A stretch of DNA of 64,000 nt from a virus (IMGVR_UViG_3300032235_000437:16447-80446); one strand, 5' to 3'; shown: positions 39,039-49,030, numbered from the stretch's first letter. The notes: generated by a model from the sequence alone, not told the origin. Numbers and translations: made by a program.

Positions 39039-39403
39039 TAAAATACAAACCCCGACACGTACTGAGGAGTTAACTCCGCAGCTACGCCTATTCTTATAGC
39101 TGGACCAGTACTTTCATATATAGCAGTAGTAAGATTAAAAGAGGTGCCAATAGTATTTTGTACATGGCTTGTTCCAGCAAATCTAGCACCATTAGAGCCT
39201 GGAAGTGTTACTGACAGCAAAGAACGATATAAGCCTGTACCTATATCTTGAGTTGAAGAAATGTTAAAAGTATTATTGTTGCTAGGCACACCACTAATTA
39301 CAGCTATAGTAACCCATGCCTTAGCAGACCCTGTAATTGGGTCTTCCGCTAAACACATTTCTGTATCTGAATAACCAATACGGTCAACGTTAACAGTACT
39401 CAT
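39038..39403 (-). CDS. small fibre module, MSTLxVDNL family (copy 1)
   Basis: 121 residues from ATG 39403 (ATGA overlap), beginning MSTVNVDRIGYS; the frame extends four codons up to 39415 without need. Core: SAKAWVTIAVISG, NTFNISSTQDIGTGLYRSLLSVTL, close to the common phage structural motif. First of four tandem-like sister genes behind the main fibre genes. Confidence 0.6.
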   Translation of the reverse strand: MSTVNVDRIGYSDTEMCLAEDPITGSAKAWVTIAVISGVPSNNNTFNISSTQDIGTGLYRSLLSVTLPGSNGARFAGTSHVQNTIGTSFNLTTAIYESTGPAIRIGVAAELTPQYVSGFVF

Positions 39404-39627
39404 AGGATTGTCCAAGTCTCCCCAGAACCTATTGTTACTGTAATACCGTTATCTATAGTTATAGGACCTATGCTCATTGCATTATAGCCGTTAGGTACGG
39501 TATAACTTACCTGCACGTTACCCTTATTTAACCAAAAAGGTAGCGTAGAATCTTGCTGAACAAAACCTAAATTGTTTGCGTTCCTAGAGTCATCTATAAG
39601 ACTTGTTCCGTTAAGTAAAAATGCCAT
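39400..39627 (-). CDS. small structural protein, fibre region
   Basis: 75 residues. The C-terminus GPITIDNGITVTIGSGETWTIL is the beta-strand ending seen in many marine phage proteins (ITIADGVTVTVxxGxxWxI), often attached to fibres. GGAGTAA precedes ATG 39627. Likely a trimerisation or cap module of a fibre. Confidence 0.55.
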   Translation of the reverse strand: MAFLLNGTSLIDDSRNANNLGFVQQDSTLPFWLNKGNVQVSYTVPNGYNAMSIGPITIDNGITVTIGSGETWTIL

Positions 39628-39629
39628 AG

Positions 39630-40814
39630 TTACTCCTTATTAAATATCAGTCTAAACTGTTCTTTAAGTTTTGTCAACAAAGATTTATTTTTGTCTTTTT
39701 TAAGCGCCTCAACTTCTGAGTTTAGTTCTTTTAGCGCTTCAATTAATAGTCCTACTATGTTACCGTAGGATACAGTTTTGTACTCACCTTCTGTAACAAC
39801 TTCAGGTAGTATAGACTCAATTTCTTGTGCGATTACGCCAATCGACCTGCTTCCGTGAATATCAAAATAGGTTCCGCGCAGTGCTAACACTTTACTTAGT
39901 GCGTTATCAACAGTATGTACGTTACTTTTTACTCTAATATCTGATAGAGAGTTAAAGTCAGTGGCTGTAACTCTACCGCTTGAGGGGTTAAAGTATAGCT
40001 TAGTAGAAGATATAGCTGAGTTACTTACGTCGCCTGAAGTTACATCTGTGAAAGTAATATAACGTGTAGCGTTAGTAGCAGTATCGTCTGTTATATTAGT
40101 AGTACCTAAGCGAGCCCAAGCAGCACCGGTATAGACCTCTGGGGTAGCATTGGTTGTATTATATCTAAACATACCCGCGGCAGGAGCACTAGGACGTTGA
40201 ACTGTAGTACCTAAAGGTAATCTAATCGCTGCGTTACTAGCAAAAATAGCATTACCAGTTACGTGAAATTCTGCTAACGGGCTAGGAGTGTTGATACCGA
40301 CGTTAGCAGTAGCTAATAGTGTAACGGCAGTTACACTTTGCCCAGAGAATGCAACGTTATTTAATGTACCTACGCTGTAGCCTTGTGGAGCACCTACGTC
40401 AATGAAAGAACCAATAGCGTCAGTATTACTATTTCTAAAGTATAGTCGTCCAGTATCTATAGTTCCTACTAGCTCACCTACTTCATAAGTTGTTCTATTA
40501 GCTGTAAGAGCAGCTAAGTTATTTTCTACACGATTACCAATACCAACTCTAGTAAAGTTACCGCCCACTGGTGAGCTTTTCTTGTTTACAGAGTCTGCAA
40601 TGTATAGTGCTCCTGTTGTAGCACTTCGGAACAGAGTTCCGTTAGGTGTAGCTAAGCCAGCACCAGCTACAGTAAAATTAACTGTAGCGGGCGCTGCTGC
40701 GGAATAAAAACTACTTAAAATAGAACGAAAACTATCATTTTGTTGTAATCTAGCAGTGTTTAAAGAAGTACCTGCTGTTGGTTCTGTATAAGTATTAGAG
40801 TTAGTTAAAGACAT
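39630..40814 (-). CDS. tail fibre with C-terminal S74 intramolecular chaperone
   Basis: 394 residues. The long N-terminal part is a beta-rich fibre shaft (AAPATVNFTVAGAGLATPNGTLFRS, PLAEFHVTGNAIFASNAAIRLP). The last 110 residues are a Peptidase_S74 chaperone: LSDIRVKSNVHTVDNALSKVLALRGTYFDIHG, SIGVIAQEIESILPEVV, YGNIVGLLIEALKEL, followed by a helical bundle. S74 domains assist trimer folding and then cleave themselves off at the conserved Ser of SD-x-R. Probably the main receptor-binding or side fibre. Confidence 0.9.
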   Translation of the reverse strand: MSLTNSNTYTEPTAGTSLNTARLQQNDSFRSILSSFYSAAAPATVNFTVAGAGLATPNGTLFRSATTGALYIADSVNKKSSPVGGNFTRVGIGNRVENNLAALTANRTTYEVGELVGTIDTGRLYFRNSNTDAIGSFIDVGAPQGYSVGTLNNVAFSGQSVTAVTLLATANVGINTPSPLAEFHVTGNAIFASNAAIRLPLGTTVQRPSAPAAGMFRYNTTNATPEVYTGAAWARLGTTNITDDTATNATRYITFTDVTSGDVSNSAISSTKLYFNPSSGRVTATDFNSLSDIRVKSNVHTVDNALSKVLALRGTYFDIHGSRSIGVIAQEIESILPEVVTEGEYKTVSYGNIVGLLIEALKELNSEVEALKKDKNKSLLTKLKEQFRLIFNKE

Positions 40815-40816
40815 TA

Positions 40817-43800
40817 TTATACCCCGATAGCTGTGATCATTATATTAGCTGTACTATTTGCTTGATATAGCCCAGTACCATCACTAGCGATAAGTTTAAA
40901 AGATATAGATTGATTTGATGCAGCAGTTGTTACAACAACTGATGGGTTAGCCTCAGCATCTATTTGGTTTAGTACAGCATAGCTTATAGCAGGTCTGCTT
41001 AAGAATTTTGCCGAACTTATATCAATAGTTTTAGGAGAAGCATCATATACTACAGTTGATGTAAATACTGTTTGTTCTTTATCTATACTATACCTAAATC
41101 TATCTAAAGTAAAGTCATATTCATCAGGTCTACTGTTGTTTACGATATATTTTATTTGGAAGTATCTAAAGGTTTTAGTTCCAACTTCGTAAGGAATCCA
41201 ACCATCACCTGAAGCACTAAACGCAGACACGTTAACGTTACCGTTAGCGTAGTATGGATTTTCTATAGTTGTTCTAATATAAGTTTGAGCAGTAACTGAT
41301 CCTAGAGTTCCAACATAGGTAGCAGTTCCTGGGTCGTTATACTGTAGTAAATCTACTAGCGTATAAGCGTCATTACCAGAAGTTACGTTTGCAAAAGTGT
41401 TTCCTCCAGTAGGAATACCGTTTGCATGATAGCTAGCTCCAAGCGCAATAGCATTAGCATTTATTAATCCTGCTATTAGCGCATATGAATTAAGATTTGC
41501 TGTATCACCATTGAATTGGCCATGGTTCCATATAGCCCAAACGTTACCGCTAGTGCTACCAGTCATCCAAGTACGATTATTAGCATCATAACGTGGTGAT
41601 ACTACGCTTGCATTTGAAAAACCTAGTACTCGACCTATACCGCCAAAACTAGTGTCAATTAGAACATTTGCAGCACTAGAAACATCTGTAACACCAGGTA
41701 AATAACGTTCATGTTGGTCATTATAGGTGCTCTGTATTTCCTGAGTAGCTTCGGTGTCGATATTTATCTGACCAGTAACAGCTTGACCAAAGTCACGAAT
41801 TTGTGTAATATATTCAGCACTCTCAGTAGCTAATAGGTTAGTAGGAGAACCTGCAACAGTACTCCAACCACTACTAGAACCGTTAGCATTATCTACTCTA
41901 CTGGTATAAGAATAGGCTATACCACTAGTATTAGAGTTTGCTCTAGACGGGAAGTTAAACTCAGTGGAGTTGTTATTAGGCAGTCCGTCAATAAAAATTT
42001 CAGAAGGGTTATCTTCGTTATAAGCAGCCACAGTTGTAGAACGTTGTGCACGAGTTGTAGTAATAACAGCACCAACAACACTGTCACTTAAGTTACCGCT
42101 AGTATCTTTTGTTCTAGCTAGGTAAGTGTAAGTACCATAGTTGTCAATTGGTACAGACTTACGAGCAGACGGTACAGATACGGTAACTAGCGGGCTAGCA
42201 ACTGTGAAGTTTTCTAGCGTAGCTGCCACTTCGCCAGGGAATCTATTGATGATAACTTCTTTTAAGTCTAAGTCTACCAGATCTCCAGAAGATCTAGCAT
42301 AGTTCCAGAAGAAGGTAATAACTTCGTTTTGTTGTCCACCAGTAAAACCTGTAATATTTTGAGGCTTAGCTGTTTTACCTACAATACTTTTCTCTGCTAC
42401 AGCGGTAACACCTCTTATGCTCTTGTTGAGCGGTGTAACTCTAATAGTTATAGCATTATCTTCTGACACCTGACCACGGTTTACGTTGTTGATAGTAAAT
42501 CTAATTTTACCATCAGCATCTACACCAGTAGCAGGAACTTTAACAGTATTGAACGCAGTTAGAGGAATACCGCCGTCATCACTACCTACGCTATCTACAG
42601 TAGATAGTTTGTAAGATATTTCATAATCTGTAACTTCTTGGCCAACGATATGATCAAAAGTACAAGTAATTCTAGTACTTACACCACCTGTTTGCTCACG
42701 ATACAGAGATTCCTGTATTTGCAGATTCTGTACTTTTTGTATAGGTAGCTGCTCAACTAATACACTCTTAGTAACATAAGGACTAAAACGTCCTAGCGTA
42801 TTTTTATTTCTAGCTTTGACAGTGGTTACGCCAAGAGGTAGCTCTGGTAGTTTTAGGTCATCTGTTAAGAAAGCCTTTTCAAAACTAGAGGATAGCTCTA
42901 ATGAATATACACCGCTATTAGCTAGTGAGAATATACCAGGATAAGCCTCGGTAGAATATACTAGCGTAAAAGTATTATCTTCTACATCAGTTACTGTTCC
43001 TACAGGATTTTGAGTTATGTTAATAAACTCAAAACCAGATAGATCTAGCTGAGGAGCGCTATCTAGCGTGATAATAAATATAGAATTACTAGTTAACGCT
43101 ACGTTATACCCAGCTGACGAAGTGTCATAAGTTGAGTTTACTACAGTAAAGGTATTGCCGTAGTTAACTTCAAGTCTATCACCTATTTCAATAGTTGGTA
43201 CAGTATACACATATGATTGTGCTCTAAAAGTAGTCTCACTAGGATTTTTTGTGTATACTACGTTAGAGGCTAGCGCAGAAGTTTTATTTAAGTTAACTGT
43301 GTATAGACCGTTACTCTTTTGAATGCCGTCTACAAAGAATTTAACGTCATTTACAGAGCGAACTTTGTTCGGTAACTCAACAGTAGTGACTGTATCAGAT
43401 AAATTACCTTCTACAACTTGATCTATTTCTGTACCTTTTACATAAACACTATTATTTGCATAGTAGTTTTTAGCTAGTACCTGATTTAAGCTTACGTAGA
43501 ACGGTGGTGTAGGTAGCGCAGAGCTAAGAGTGGTAAGCCCTGCGGCAGTATCTTGTATTACAACTGTATCTGTGGATAGATTATAAGAAGTTATATCTCT
43601 AGTCATAGAGGTAATATCAGACTGATAGCCTACAAAGTTTATTATGCCTTGTACATTTGCTTTTTCTCTAATAGGTATATTTATTTGATCAATACCTTTA
43701 AGATTAGGTACTGTTACACCGTCATTTACTTCTAGAACGTGTTGATTAAAGTTTCTATCTACGCATAGTTTTAATCCCTCAAGAGTTAGAGTTATGGACC

Positions 43801-46471
43801 CAGGCGCAGTTACAACAGTATTACATAGCAGCTGTATATCACCAGCAGGAGTTGTGAATCCATTTTTACCTGATACTATACAGCTTAGAGTGTTATTAGC
43901 TATATTAGTAGTATCTGTTACGCCTAGAGTAAGTGGATTTTGTACGTAAACATTTGCAATAGGCACAATATTGTCTGGTCTAGCAACATAATACTCTGTT
44001 TCAAATTTTTGACCATAGCCTAGAGATTCAGTTCTATTATTTAATATACCGTCATATACCACGCTACCATCTGCGGTAGTTCTAGAAGTTACTGCAAAAG
44101 TAAACACAGGAGAAGGTGGAGAGCTAAACGGGCTTGTGATATCTACATAAGCTGTAGGCTCATAATTAATAAAGGTATCAGAATCTATATAAACATTAGA
44201 TATATACTCAATACCAGATACTATAACGTCAACTTCATTAGAGTCGCGTTTAACTCCAGTAACTTTAAATAGCTTACCAGACTTATTAGTATAGTAGTTG
44301 TTAGGATTTTCAAACTCGCCAATAGTCCACAGATCATTTGTACGAGGTACAATATTTTCAGTGAAACCGCTAGTTAGATTTTCTATACGTCTAGTTAAAG
44401 GATTAAATCTACTAGTTACTTGTACAGTAGCTAAGTCAAAACCAGTAGAAACATCATCACTTGACCCTAAGCTAAACACAGAGTTGCTTAAGATATATAA
44501 ATCCATCTTATCACTATCTATTTTGATAATACGAAGAGCTAGAGGGTATGTATTAGCTGTAAATACAGAGTTAGATAAGCTAGGAACGGTATAGTGCTCT
44601 AAAAATACATTGGTGTTAGTGCTAGAGGTAAGAGCAGAGTTAGCACTAATTCTACCACCATATCCGTATGCAATACCTGTTCCGTTTGTAGCAATAGAAA
44701 TAACATCGCCAGGAGCTAGAGTCAGTGCTTCTGTACTAGTAGTAAAGGTAATATTTCTACGAAGGTATCTAGAGGCGGCAATTTGATATTGCCCAAGTCT
44801 AATAGCTTGGCTTCTTCTAGTCACACCCGTTAAATCTAGAGAAGCAATATTTTCAATTGTTTGTACTTCTCTACCGTCGTTAGCCTCAGCTAAATCTAGT
44901 CTGACAACTTCACGCTTATAATGGTTTGTAGGTTCTACGTAAGTAATATCTACACCTGTATAGATTTCGCTCTCTCTTATACCGGATATTTGAAAAGAAC
45001 CTTGTTTAATATTTGTTTCGTTGAACAACATAACAGGGAATTCTTCTGGCATATCTACAGCTAGGCTTATCTTACCGCCAGAATACACTAACATACTGCG
45101 GAAGGTAGCAGTAATTTTATTTAGAATATCCATAGTTTTTTCTTGATCAGAAATAGTAACATCAGTGATAAAACGACGTTCTACCACTTTACTACCTTTA
45201 GGCAGTCCTATTTGATTTTCTCTAATGGCTGTATACAGAGTTCTTGGTTTATATCTAAAAGATCCATCAGCTACTGCGCTAACACCGATAAATTTACCAG
45301 TTTCAGAATCACAGGCATCACAGTACTGTGCTATCTGGTAAAAACGATATTTATCAATATTTTCTTCAGGAATACCTAACCCGTAGGTTTTATTAGTTAA
45401 TATATCGTATACTATCCATACAGGATTTTGAGTCCAAGAATACACAAAGGTGCCATCCCAGCTACCTGTGTAGATTTCTGGATTAGTTGCGTATAGAATT
45501 GTGCTAGTACCTGGTCTTTGCAGTCTATAACCATAGCTTGTATAGTCTGAGTTAGATACTTCTAGTTCTCTCCAGTCTATTTCTCCTGAAGCTAGAATAG
45601 GTTGATTATAGTTAGAAGGTACTTTAACTAGCAACCCTTTTACTAAACTCGTAAAATTAGGAACACCACCAGTATGCTCATCAGTAGCTTTTAGAGCATA
45701 ACCAATTAAAGCAGTTCTTGGGTATGCTTGTCTAACATACTTTATCTCATCCCAGCCAATTATCTTGATATTATCTCTAAATCTAGGAGTATCATTATCG
45801 TCACTAGTTTTTTCAATAGTAAACTTATAGCCATCTACAGATCTAGATTCAAGAGGTATTTCAGCTTTTTCACTAAACTTATATCCAGTATCTGTTTTTT
45901 CACTAACAGTCTTATCTATAATAGATATTATAGTAGTACCTATTCTGTCATATATAGTTATTCTGTAACTTACAGAGGCTGGGTATACGTTGCCTTTAGT
46001 ATCAGCAGAGTATAGCTCTTCTATCAAAAAGTTAAATCTTATAGCATCCCAGTCACTAGCACTAGTTTCTTGCAAAGTAACTTTAGAGCTAGGAATACCG
46101 TCTAAGTTACCTTTTTTTAAGGCAACCTGAGACGCAAAGATCTGAGGTGTTACAATTTCGTCACCAAAAATAGGTAATGGGTCTTGTGTAGGAGTACCTG
46201 TAGCTGTGATTGTTAAAAACTTATCAGTATTTTCTAGACCGTTAGAATCTAAGTTGATTAAGTCGTCTATAGCACTATCTTGAATTTGAATATCTTGAGG
46301 ACCGTTAGGGTTAATACGGTATATAGGTCCTTCACCTAAAGCATTAGTTAGATATAAAATATCAGTAGAAAATAGAGAATTAGGGCGAATTACTCCGCCT
46401 CCCTTACCGCCGCCTCCAGCCCCTTTAATTACAGGTACTTGCTGACTATTGAATCGTACAAATTTTTTCAT
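40817..46471 (-). CDS. tip attachment protein J-like (central tail fibre)
   Basis: At 1884 residues this is the largest gene. The N-terminal half matches lambda gpJ-type tip proteins (IKGAGGGGKGGGVIRPNSLFS, DRIGTTIISIIDK, TFRSMLVYSGGKISLAVDMPEEFP, then the baseplate hub fold). Fibronectin III-like domains follow (VTTVKARNKNTLGRFSPYV, VQNLQIQESLYREQ, FTGGQQNEVITFFWNYA). The final 450 residues form beta-rich receptor-side modules (TAQTYIRTTIENPYYANGNVNV). It sits directly after the gpI-like gene, as in lambda. Expected at the tail tip, for host contact and DNA-ejection control. Confidence 0.9.
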   Translation of the reverse strand: MKKFVRFNSQQVPVIKGAGGGGKGGGVIRPNSLFSTDILYLTNALGEGPIYRINPNGPQDIQIQDSAIDDLINLDSNGLENTDKFLTITATGTPTQDPLPIFGDEIVTPQIFASQVALKKGNLDGIPSSKVTLQETSASDWDAIRFNFLIEELYSADTKGNVYPASVSYRITIYDRIGTTIISIIDKTVSEKTDTGYKFSEKAEIPLESRSVDGYKFTIEKTSDDNDTPRFRDNIKIIGWDEIKYVRQAYPRTALIGYALKATDEHTGGVPNFTSLVKGLLVKVPSNYNQPILASGEIDWRELEVSNSDYTSYGYRLQRPGTSTILYATNPEIYTGSWDGTFVYSWTQNPVWIVYDILTNKTYGLGIPEENIDKYRFYQIAQYCDACDSETGKFIGVSAVADGSFRYKPRTLYTAIRENQIGLPKGSKVVERRFITDVTISDQEKTMDILNKITATFRSMLVYSGGKISLAVDMPEEFPVMLFNETNIKQGSFQISGIRESEIYTGVDITYVEPTNHYKREVVRLDLAEANDGREVQTIENIASLDLTGVTRRSQAIRLGQYQIAASRYLRRNITFTTSTEALTLAPGDVISIATNGTGIAYGYGGRISANSALTSSTNTNVFLEHYTVPSLSNSVFTANTYPLALRIIKIDSDKMDLYILSNSVFSLGSSDDVSTGFDLATVQVTSRFNPLTRRIENLTSGFTENIVPRTNDLWTIGEFENPNNYYTNKSGKLFKVTGVKRDSNEVDVIVSGIEYISNVYIDSDTFINYEPTAYVDITSPFSSPPSPVFTFAVTSRTTADGSVVYDGILNNRTESLGYGQKFETEYYVARPDNIVPIANVYVQNPLTLGVTDTTNIANNTLSCIVSGKNGFTTPAGDIQLLCNTVVTAPGSITLTLEGLKLCVDRNFNQHVLEVNDGVTVPNLKGIDQINIPIREKANVQGIINFVGYQSDITSMTRDITSYNLSTDTVVIQDTAAGLTTLSSALPTPPFYVSLNQVLAKNYYANNSVYVKGTEIDQVVEGNLSDTVTTVELPNKVRSVNDVKFFVDGIQKSNGLYTVNLNKTSALASNVVYTKNPSETTFRAQSYVYTVPTIEIGDRLEVNYGNTFTVVNSTYDTSSAGYNVALTSNSIFIITLDSAPQLDLSGFEFINITQNPVGTVTDVEDNTFTLVYSTEAYPGIFSLANSGVYSLELSSSFEKAFLTDDLKLPELPLGVTTVKARNKNTLGRFSPYVTKSVLVEQLPIQKVQNLQIQESLYREQTGGVSTRITCTFDHIVGQEVTDYEISYKLSTVDSVGSDDGGIPLTAFNTVKVPATGVDADGKIRFTINNVNRGQVSEDNAITIRVTPLNKSIRGVTAVAEKSIVGKTAKPQNITGFTGGQQNEVITFFWNYARSSGDLVDLDLKEVIINRFPGEVAATLENFTVASPLVTVSVPSARKSVPIDNYGTYTYLARTKDTSGNLSDSVVGAVITTTRAQRSTTVAAYNEDNPSEIFIDGLPNNNSTEFNFPSRANSNTSGIAYSYTSRVDNANGSSSGWSTVAGSPTNLLATESAEYITQIRDFGQAVTGQINIDTEATQEIQSTYNDQHERYLPGVTDVSSAANVLIDTSFGGIGRVLGFSNASVVSPRYDANNRTWMTGSTSGNVWAIWNHGQFNGDTANLNSYALIAGLINANAIALGASYHANGIPTGGNTFANVTSGNDAYTLVDLLQYNDPGTATYVGTLGSVTAQTYIRTTIENPYYANGNVNVSAFSASGDGWIPYEVGTKTFRYFQIKYIVNNSRPDEYDFTLDRFRYSIDKEQTVFTSTVVYDASPKTIDISSAKFLSRPAISYAVLNQIDAEANPSVVVTTAASNQSISFKLIASDGTGLYQANSTANIMITAIGV

Positions 46472-46482
46472 ATTTTCTAACC

Positions 46483-47913
46483 TTAATAAATTACAATAAC
46501 TGCGCCAGTAGTACCCGACAAGCTGCTTGGAGATCCGCCACCGCCTGGTCTATTGACTCCAGTAGCTGTCCATGTAGCTGTGACACGGTTATACTGTTGC
46601 TCACCCATAGTAACGATTTGTTGTCTAAGACTACTATAAGCAGATCCTATAAATTTATGTCGTAGGGCTAAGAGTTTAGTTGACCATTCAGGCGTAGATA
46701 CGTTGCCTGCATATACAACTGAGTTAGGCTGATTGGAAGAACCTGTGCCCGCAGTACCGGCAATACCATTTCTAGCTGGACTGAATCCCCCACCTGAGCT
46801 GGCACTAGTACCGTTAGAGCCTCCTGTAGCTCTGACTGGGAAAGAACCAAGAATTGGTGTACCGAAAGCAGAAGTTCTAGCAGCTAGTAAACCGTTCGTA
46901 CCAACAACAACAGGCATGACCTGGCCAGGAGTTACTGATATTTGTGCTATAACTAAACCACCAGCACCTCCAGCACCGCCAGCATAAGTCTGTCCCGTGC
47001 CTGGATTGGTTGCACTAGCGCCGCTAGCACCACCACCACCAGCAGCAATAACTGTTAGAGACGTTACTCCGGCAGGCACTGTAAAGTTACCAGAAGCACT
47101 GAAAATTTGTAAGCCAGTAGCTGTGTCGCCGTTATAACCAGCCAAGAACAGCGCACGCTCTAGCTCTTGGTCTGCCGCGGCAGTAGCGGCGGTATCAAGT
47201 ACCTCGCCATATACGTTTAAGTTCTGAGTTTTTCCATGACCTACGCTTAGTACATAACCACTTATTAGCTGTCCCGCAATTCGCATCATACCATAGTTAA
47301 GAGGTACAGGAGTGCCAGACGCAGTACTGTTAGTTAGTGAGCCAAACATGTCATTTTGTCTAGTATTTTCTTCACTAGGCTTATTAGCAAAAAGTGACGA
47401 TAATAGAGCAAGACCAATATTGACTACTAAATTCTGTAAAAACCCACCCATACCGCCTAGCGTACTTGCAATAGTACCGCCGAGACCTCCAGCACCAGCA
47501 ACGGTAGCACCGATAGGTGCTGCAGCGCCTGCAGCAGCCGCACCAGCAGCCATAGGAATAAATATAAACATAGCTACTGCTAGTGCAGCTAGAATACCGC
47601 CACGCTTACCACCGCCGCCTACTACTGCAGGGACTATATGTATTACATCACCGTCACGAGCGTGTTTAAACTTTAGATCGTTAGGATTAATAACTTTTAA
47701 GTTTTTGTCTAGAAACACAAAGCTTTCTTCTATCTTCTGTGCTCTTTGAATACGTAAATAGTTAATAAAACGCTTATGCATAGAGTTAAGATAAAATAGT
47801 ATATCATGATAAGTCTTAAAATCAGCTACATATTCTTTTGCTGAAAAGTACTTATTAAATGATGAATGAGGCTTAATGGTTACTAACAAGATGAGATTCC
47901 TCAAATTTTTCAA
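46483..47913 (-). CDS. gpI-like tail assembly protein with fused glycine-rich domain
   Basis: 476 residues. The first 270 residues resemble lambda gpI: a ubiquitin-like start (NKYFSAKEYVADFKTYHDILFYL, DGDVIHIVPAVVGGGGKRGG), an Ala/Gly hydrophobic stretch (GILAALAVAMFIFIPMAAGAAAAGA), and GTPVPLNYGMMRIAGQLISGYV as in tip-assembly proteins. From about residue 275 (IFSASGNFTVPAGVTSLTVIAAGGGG) to the end (GTTGAVIVIY) it carries a Gly-rich domain shared with the fibre at 36343. The fusion is unusual. Overlaps the JAB gene by 41 nt. Confidence 0.78.
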   Translation of the reverse strand: MKNLRNLILLVTIKPHSSFNKYFSAKEYVADFKTYHDILFYLNSMHKRFINYLRIQRAQKIEESFVFLDKNLKVINPNDLKFKHARDGDVIHIVPAVVGGGGKRGGILAALAVAMFIFIPMAAGAAAAGAAAPIGATVAGAGGLGGTIASTLGGMGGFLQNLVVNIGLALLSSLFANKPSEENTRQNDMFGSLTNSTASGTPVPLNYGMMRIAGQLISGYVLSVGHGKTQNLNVYGEVLDTAATAAADQELERALFLAGYNGDTATGLQIFSASGNFTVPAGVTSLTVIAAGGGGASGASATNPGTGQTYAGGAGGAGGLVIAQISVTPGQVMPVVVGTNGLLAARTSAFGTPILGSFPVRATGGSNGTSASSGGGFSPARNGIAGTAGTGSSNQPNSVVYAGNVSTPEWSTKLLALRHKFIGSAYSSLRQQIVTMGEQQYNRVTATWTATGVNRPGGGGSPSSLSGTTGAVIVIY

Positions 47914-48247
47914 ATTTTAGTGCGTCTACATTACTATCATACCAGTAAATGTAAAACTTATTATTAAATCCTACTAAGAATTTATAATTAGAAAAAGCAG
48001 CACTAGCTTTATCTTCAGAGCTAGGAATTGGATTATCTGATCCAGGGTGTGAATGAAAAATACCCCATATATTACCGTCATGTCTTACTAAATCAGCTGG
48101 ATCTAAAAAGAATGTGACCTTTGGCTTATCACTTATATTCTTACACGGAATATAGTTAAAGTCGTTGGTTATAATTCCTACACACTCTTTAGGGTATTCG
48201 TGTAGAGAATGCTTATTCATATCAGCTAATAATTTTACGTAGTCCAT
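47873..48247 (-). CDS. JAB/MPN (Mov34) metallopeptidase, tail-tip type
   Basis: 124 residues. ECVGIITNDFNYIPCKNIS is the family start, and GIFHSHPGSDNPIPSSED is the JAMM zinc site (H-x-H, then S-x2-D). In lambda this domain forms the N-terminal half of gpK; here it is a separate gene encoded after two NlpC/P60 genes. It may process a tail protein during assembly. Overlaps the upstream gene by 13 nt. Confidence 0.88.
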   Translation of the reverse strand: MDYVKLLADMNKHSLHEYPKECVGIITNDFNYIPCKNISDKPKVTFFLDPADLVRHDGNIWGIFHSHPGSDNPIPSSEDKASAAFSNYKFLVGFNNKFYIYWYDSNVDALKFEKFEESHLVSNH

Positions 48248-48657
48248 CTATATAATCCGGTAGTATATTGTTTGTAGTAGCTGCCATAAGGGCTAACCCA
48301 GCTAGGTCTATCAATCATAGTGTGTATGACTTTATTATTTTCTAAATACATAGCACAATGATTAGTAATATTGGTAGATCCTATACTCATTAGTATAAAG
48401 TCAAACTTTTTAGGCTCTGATACACGTTTCCAGCTAGAGTCTGCAAGAGCAGATTTTTCAAAGATTGGATCACTTGTTTTATTGTACCAATCGTCATCTA
48501 CTATATTGCAGCGATCAAAAGATAGATAGGGAATTTCTATACCAGTCTCTTCATTATAAATATAGCGGCACAGATTAAAACAATCCATGCCGCTTTTAGG
48601 ATCATTTCCTAAATGTTTATAAGGAATATTTAAATACTTATCATACCATTTTGTCAT
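48235..48657 (-). CDS. NlpC/P60-like peptidase, second copy
   Basis: 140 residues. YKHLGNDPKSGMDCFNLCRYIY holds the catalytic Cys in the NlpC/P60 context (GxDCxxLxxxxY), and NHCAMYLENNKVIHT gives the His. It overlaps the first NlpC/P60-like gene by 17 nt. With the JAB protein it equals a split lambda gpK. Expected role: local cleavage of peptidoglycan peptide bonds at the tail tip during entry. Confidence 0.8.
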   Translation of the reverse strand: MTKWYDKYLNIPYKHLGNDPKSGMDCFNLCRYIYNEETGIEIPYLSFDRCNIVDDDWYNKTSDPIFEKSALADSSWKRVSEPKKFDFILMSIGSTNITNHCAMYLENNKVIHTMIDRPSWVSPYGSYYKQYTTGLYRWTT

Positions 48658-49030
48658 GACGATATATCGCGTGTAAATGTTCCATCCAGTAATCGGATAG
48701 GCTATCTACTCGTGAAGTATTCCCCTCTTCTACGTGCAGCATTTTATTCGGTTTAATATATAATCCGAAGTGAATCAATAAGTTTGATTTCTTTGACTTG
48801 AAACTAATTAAATCATAATTCTTAGCATCCGTCAATGAAACTTTTTTACCATATTTAGATGCCCACTCGTCTAAGAATTCTACAGTATATTTTTTCATCC
48901 ATAATCTGGAATGAGGGTATGCAGGTAAATTGAAACTACAATCTAATTCATTTTCATAAAACTGTTGTACAAGAGTTACACAGTCATAGCTACCATAGCA
49001 ATGTTTAATACCTAGATAAGAAGTTATCAT
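48641..49030 (-). CDS. NlpC/P60-like peptidase, first copy
   Basis: 129 residues. YGSYDCVTLVQQFYENEL gives the Cys motif, LIHFGLYIKPNKMLHVEEG the His strand, and a WMKKY-containing loop precedes it. It is more compact than the second copy and diverged from it. It overlaps the gpL-like gene by 4 nt (ATGA). Tail-tip peptidoglycan hydrolase is the likely role; one of the two copies may be assembly-only. Confidence 0.78.
   Translation of the reverse strand: MITSYLGIKHCYGSYDCVTLVQQFYENELDCSFNLPAYPHSRLWMKKYTVEFLDEWASKYGKKVSLTDAKNYDLISFKSKKSNLLIHFGLYIKPNKMLHVEEGNTSRVDSLSDYWMEHLHAIYRHDKMV

Noticed and set aside
47312-47749. 145-codon + strand frame opposite the gpI-like gene
   Set aside because: Proline/alanine-rich shadow of the Gly/Ala-rich coding strand, no ribosome site.
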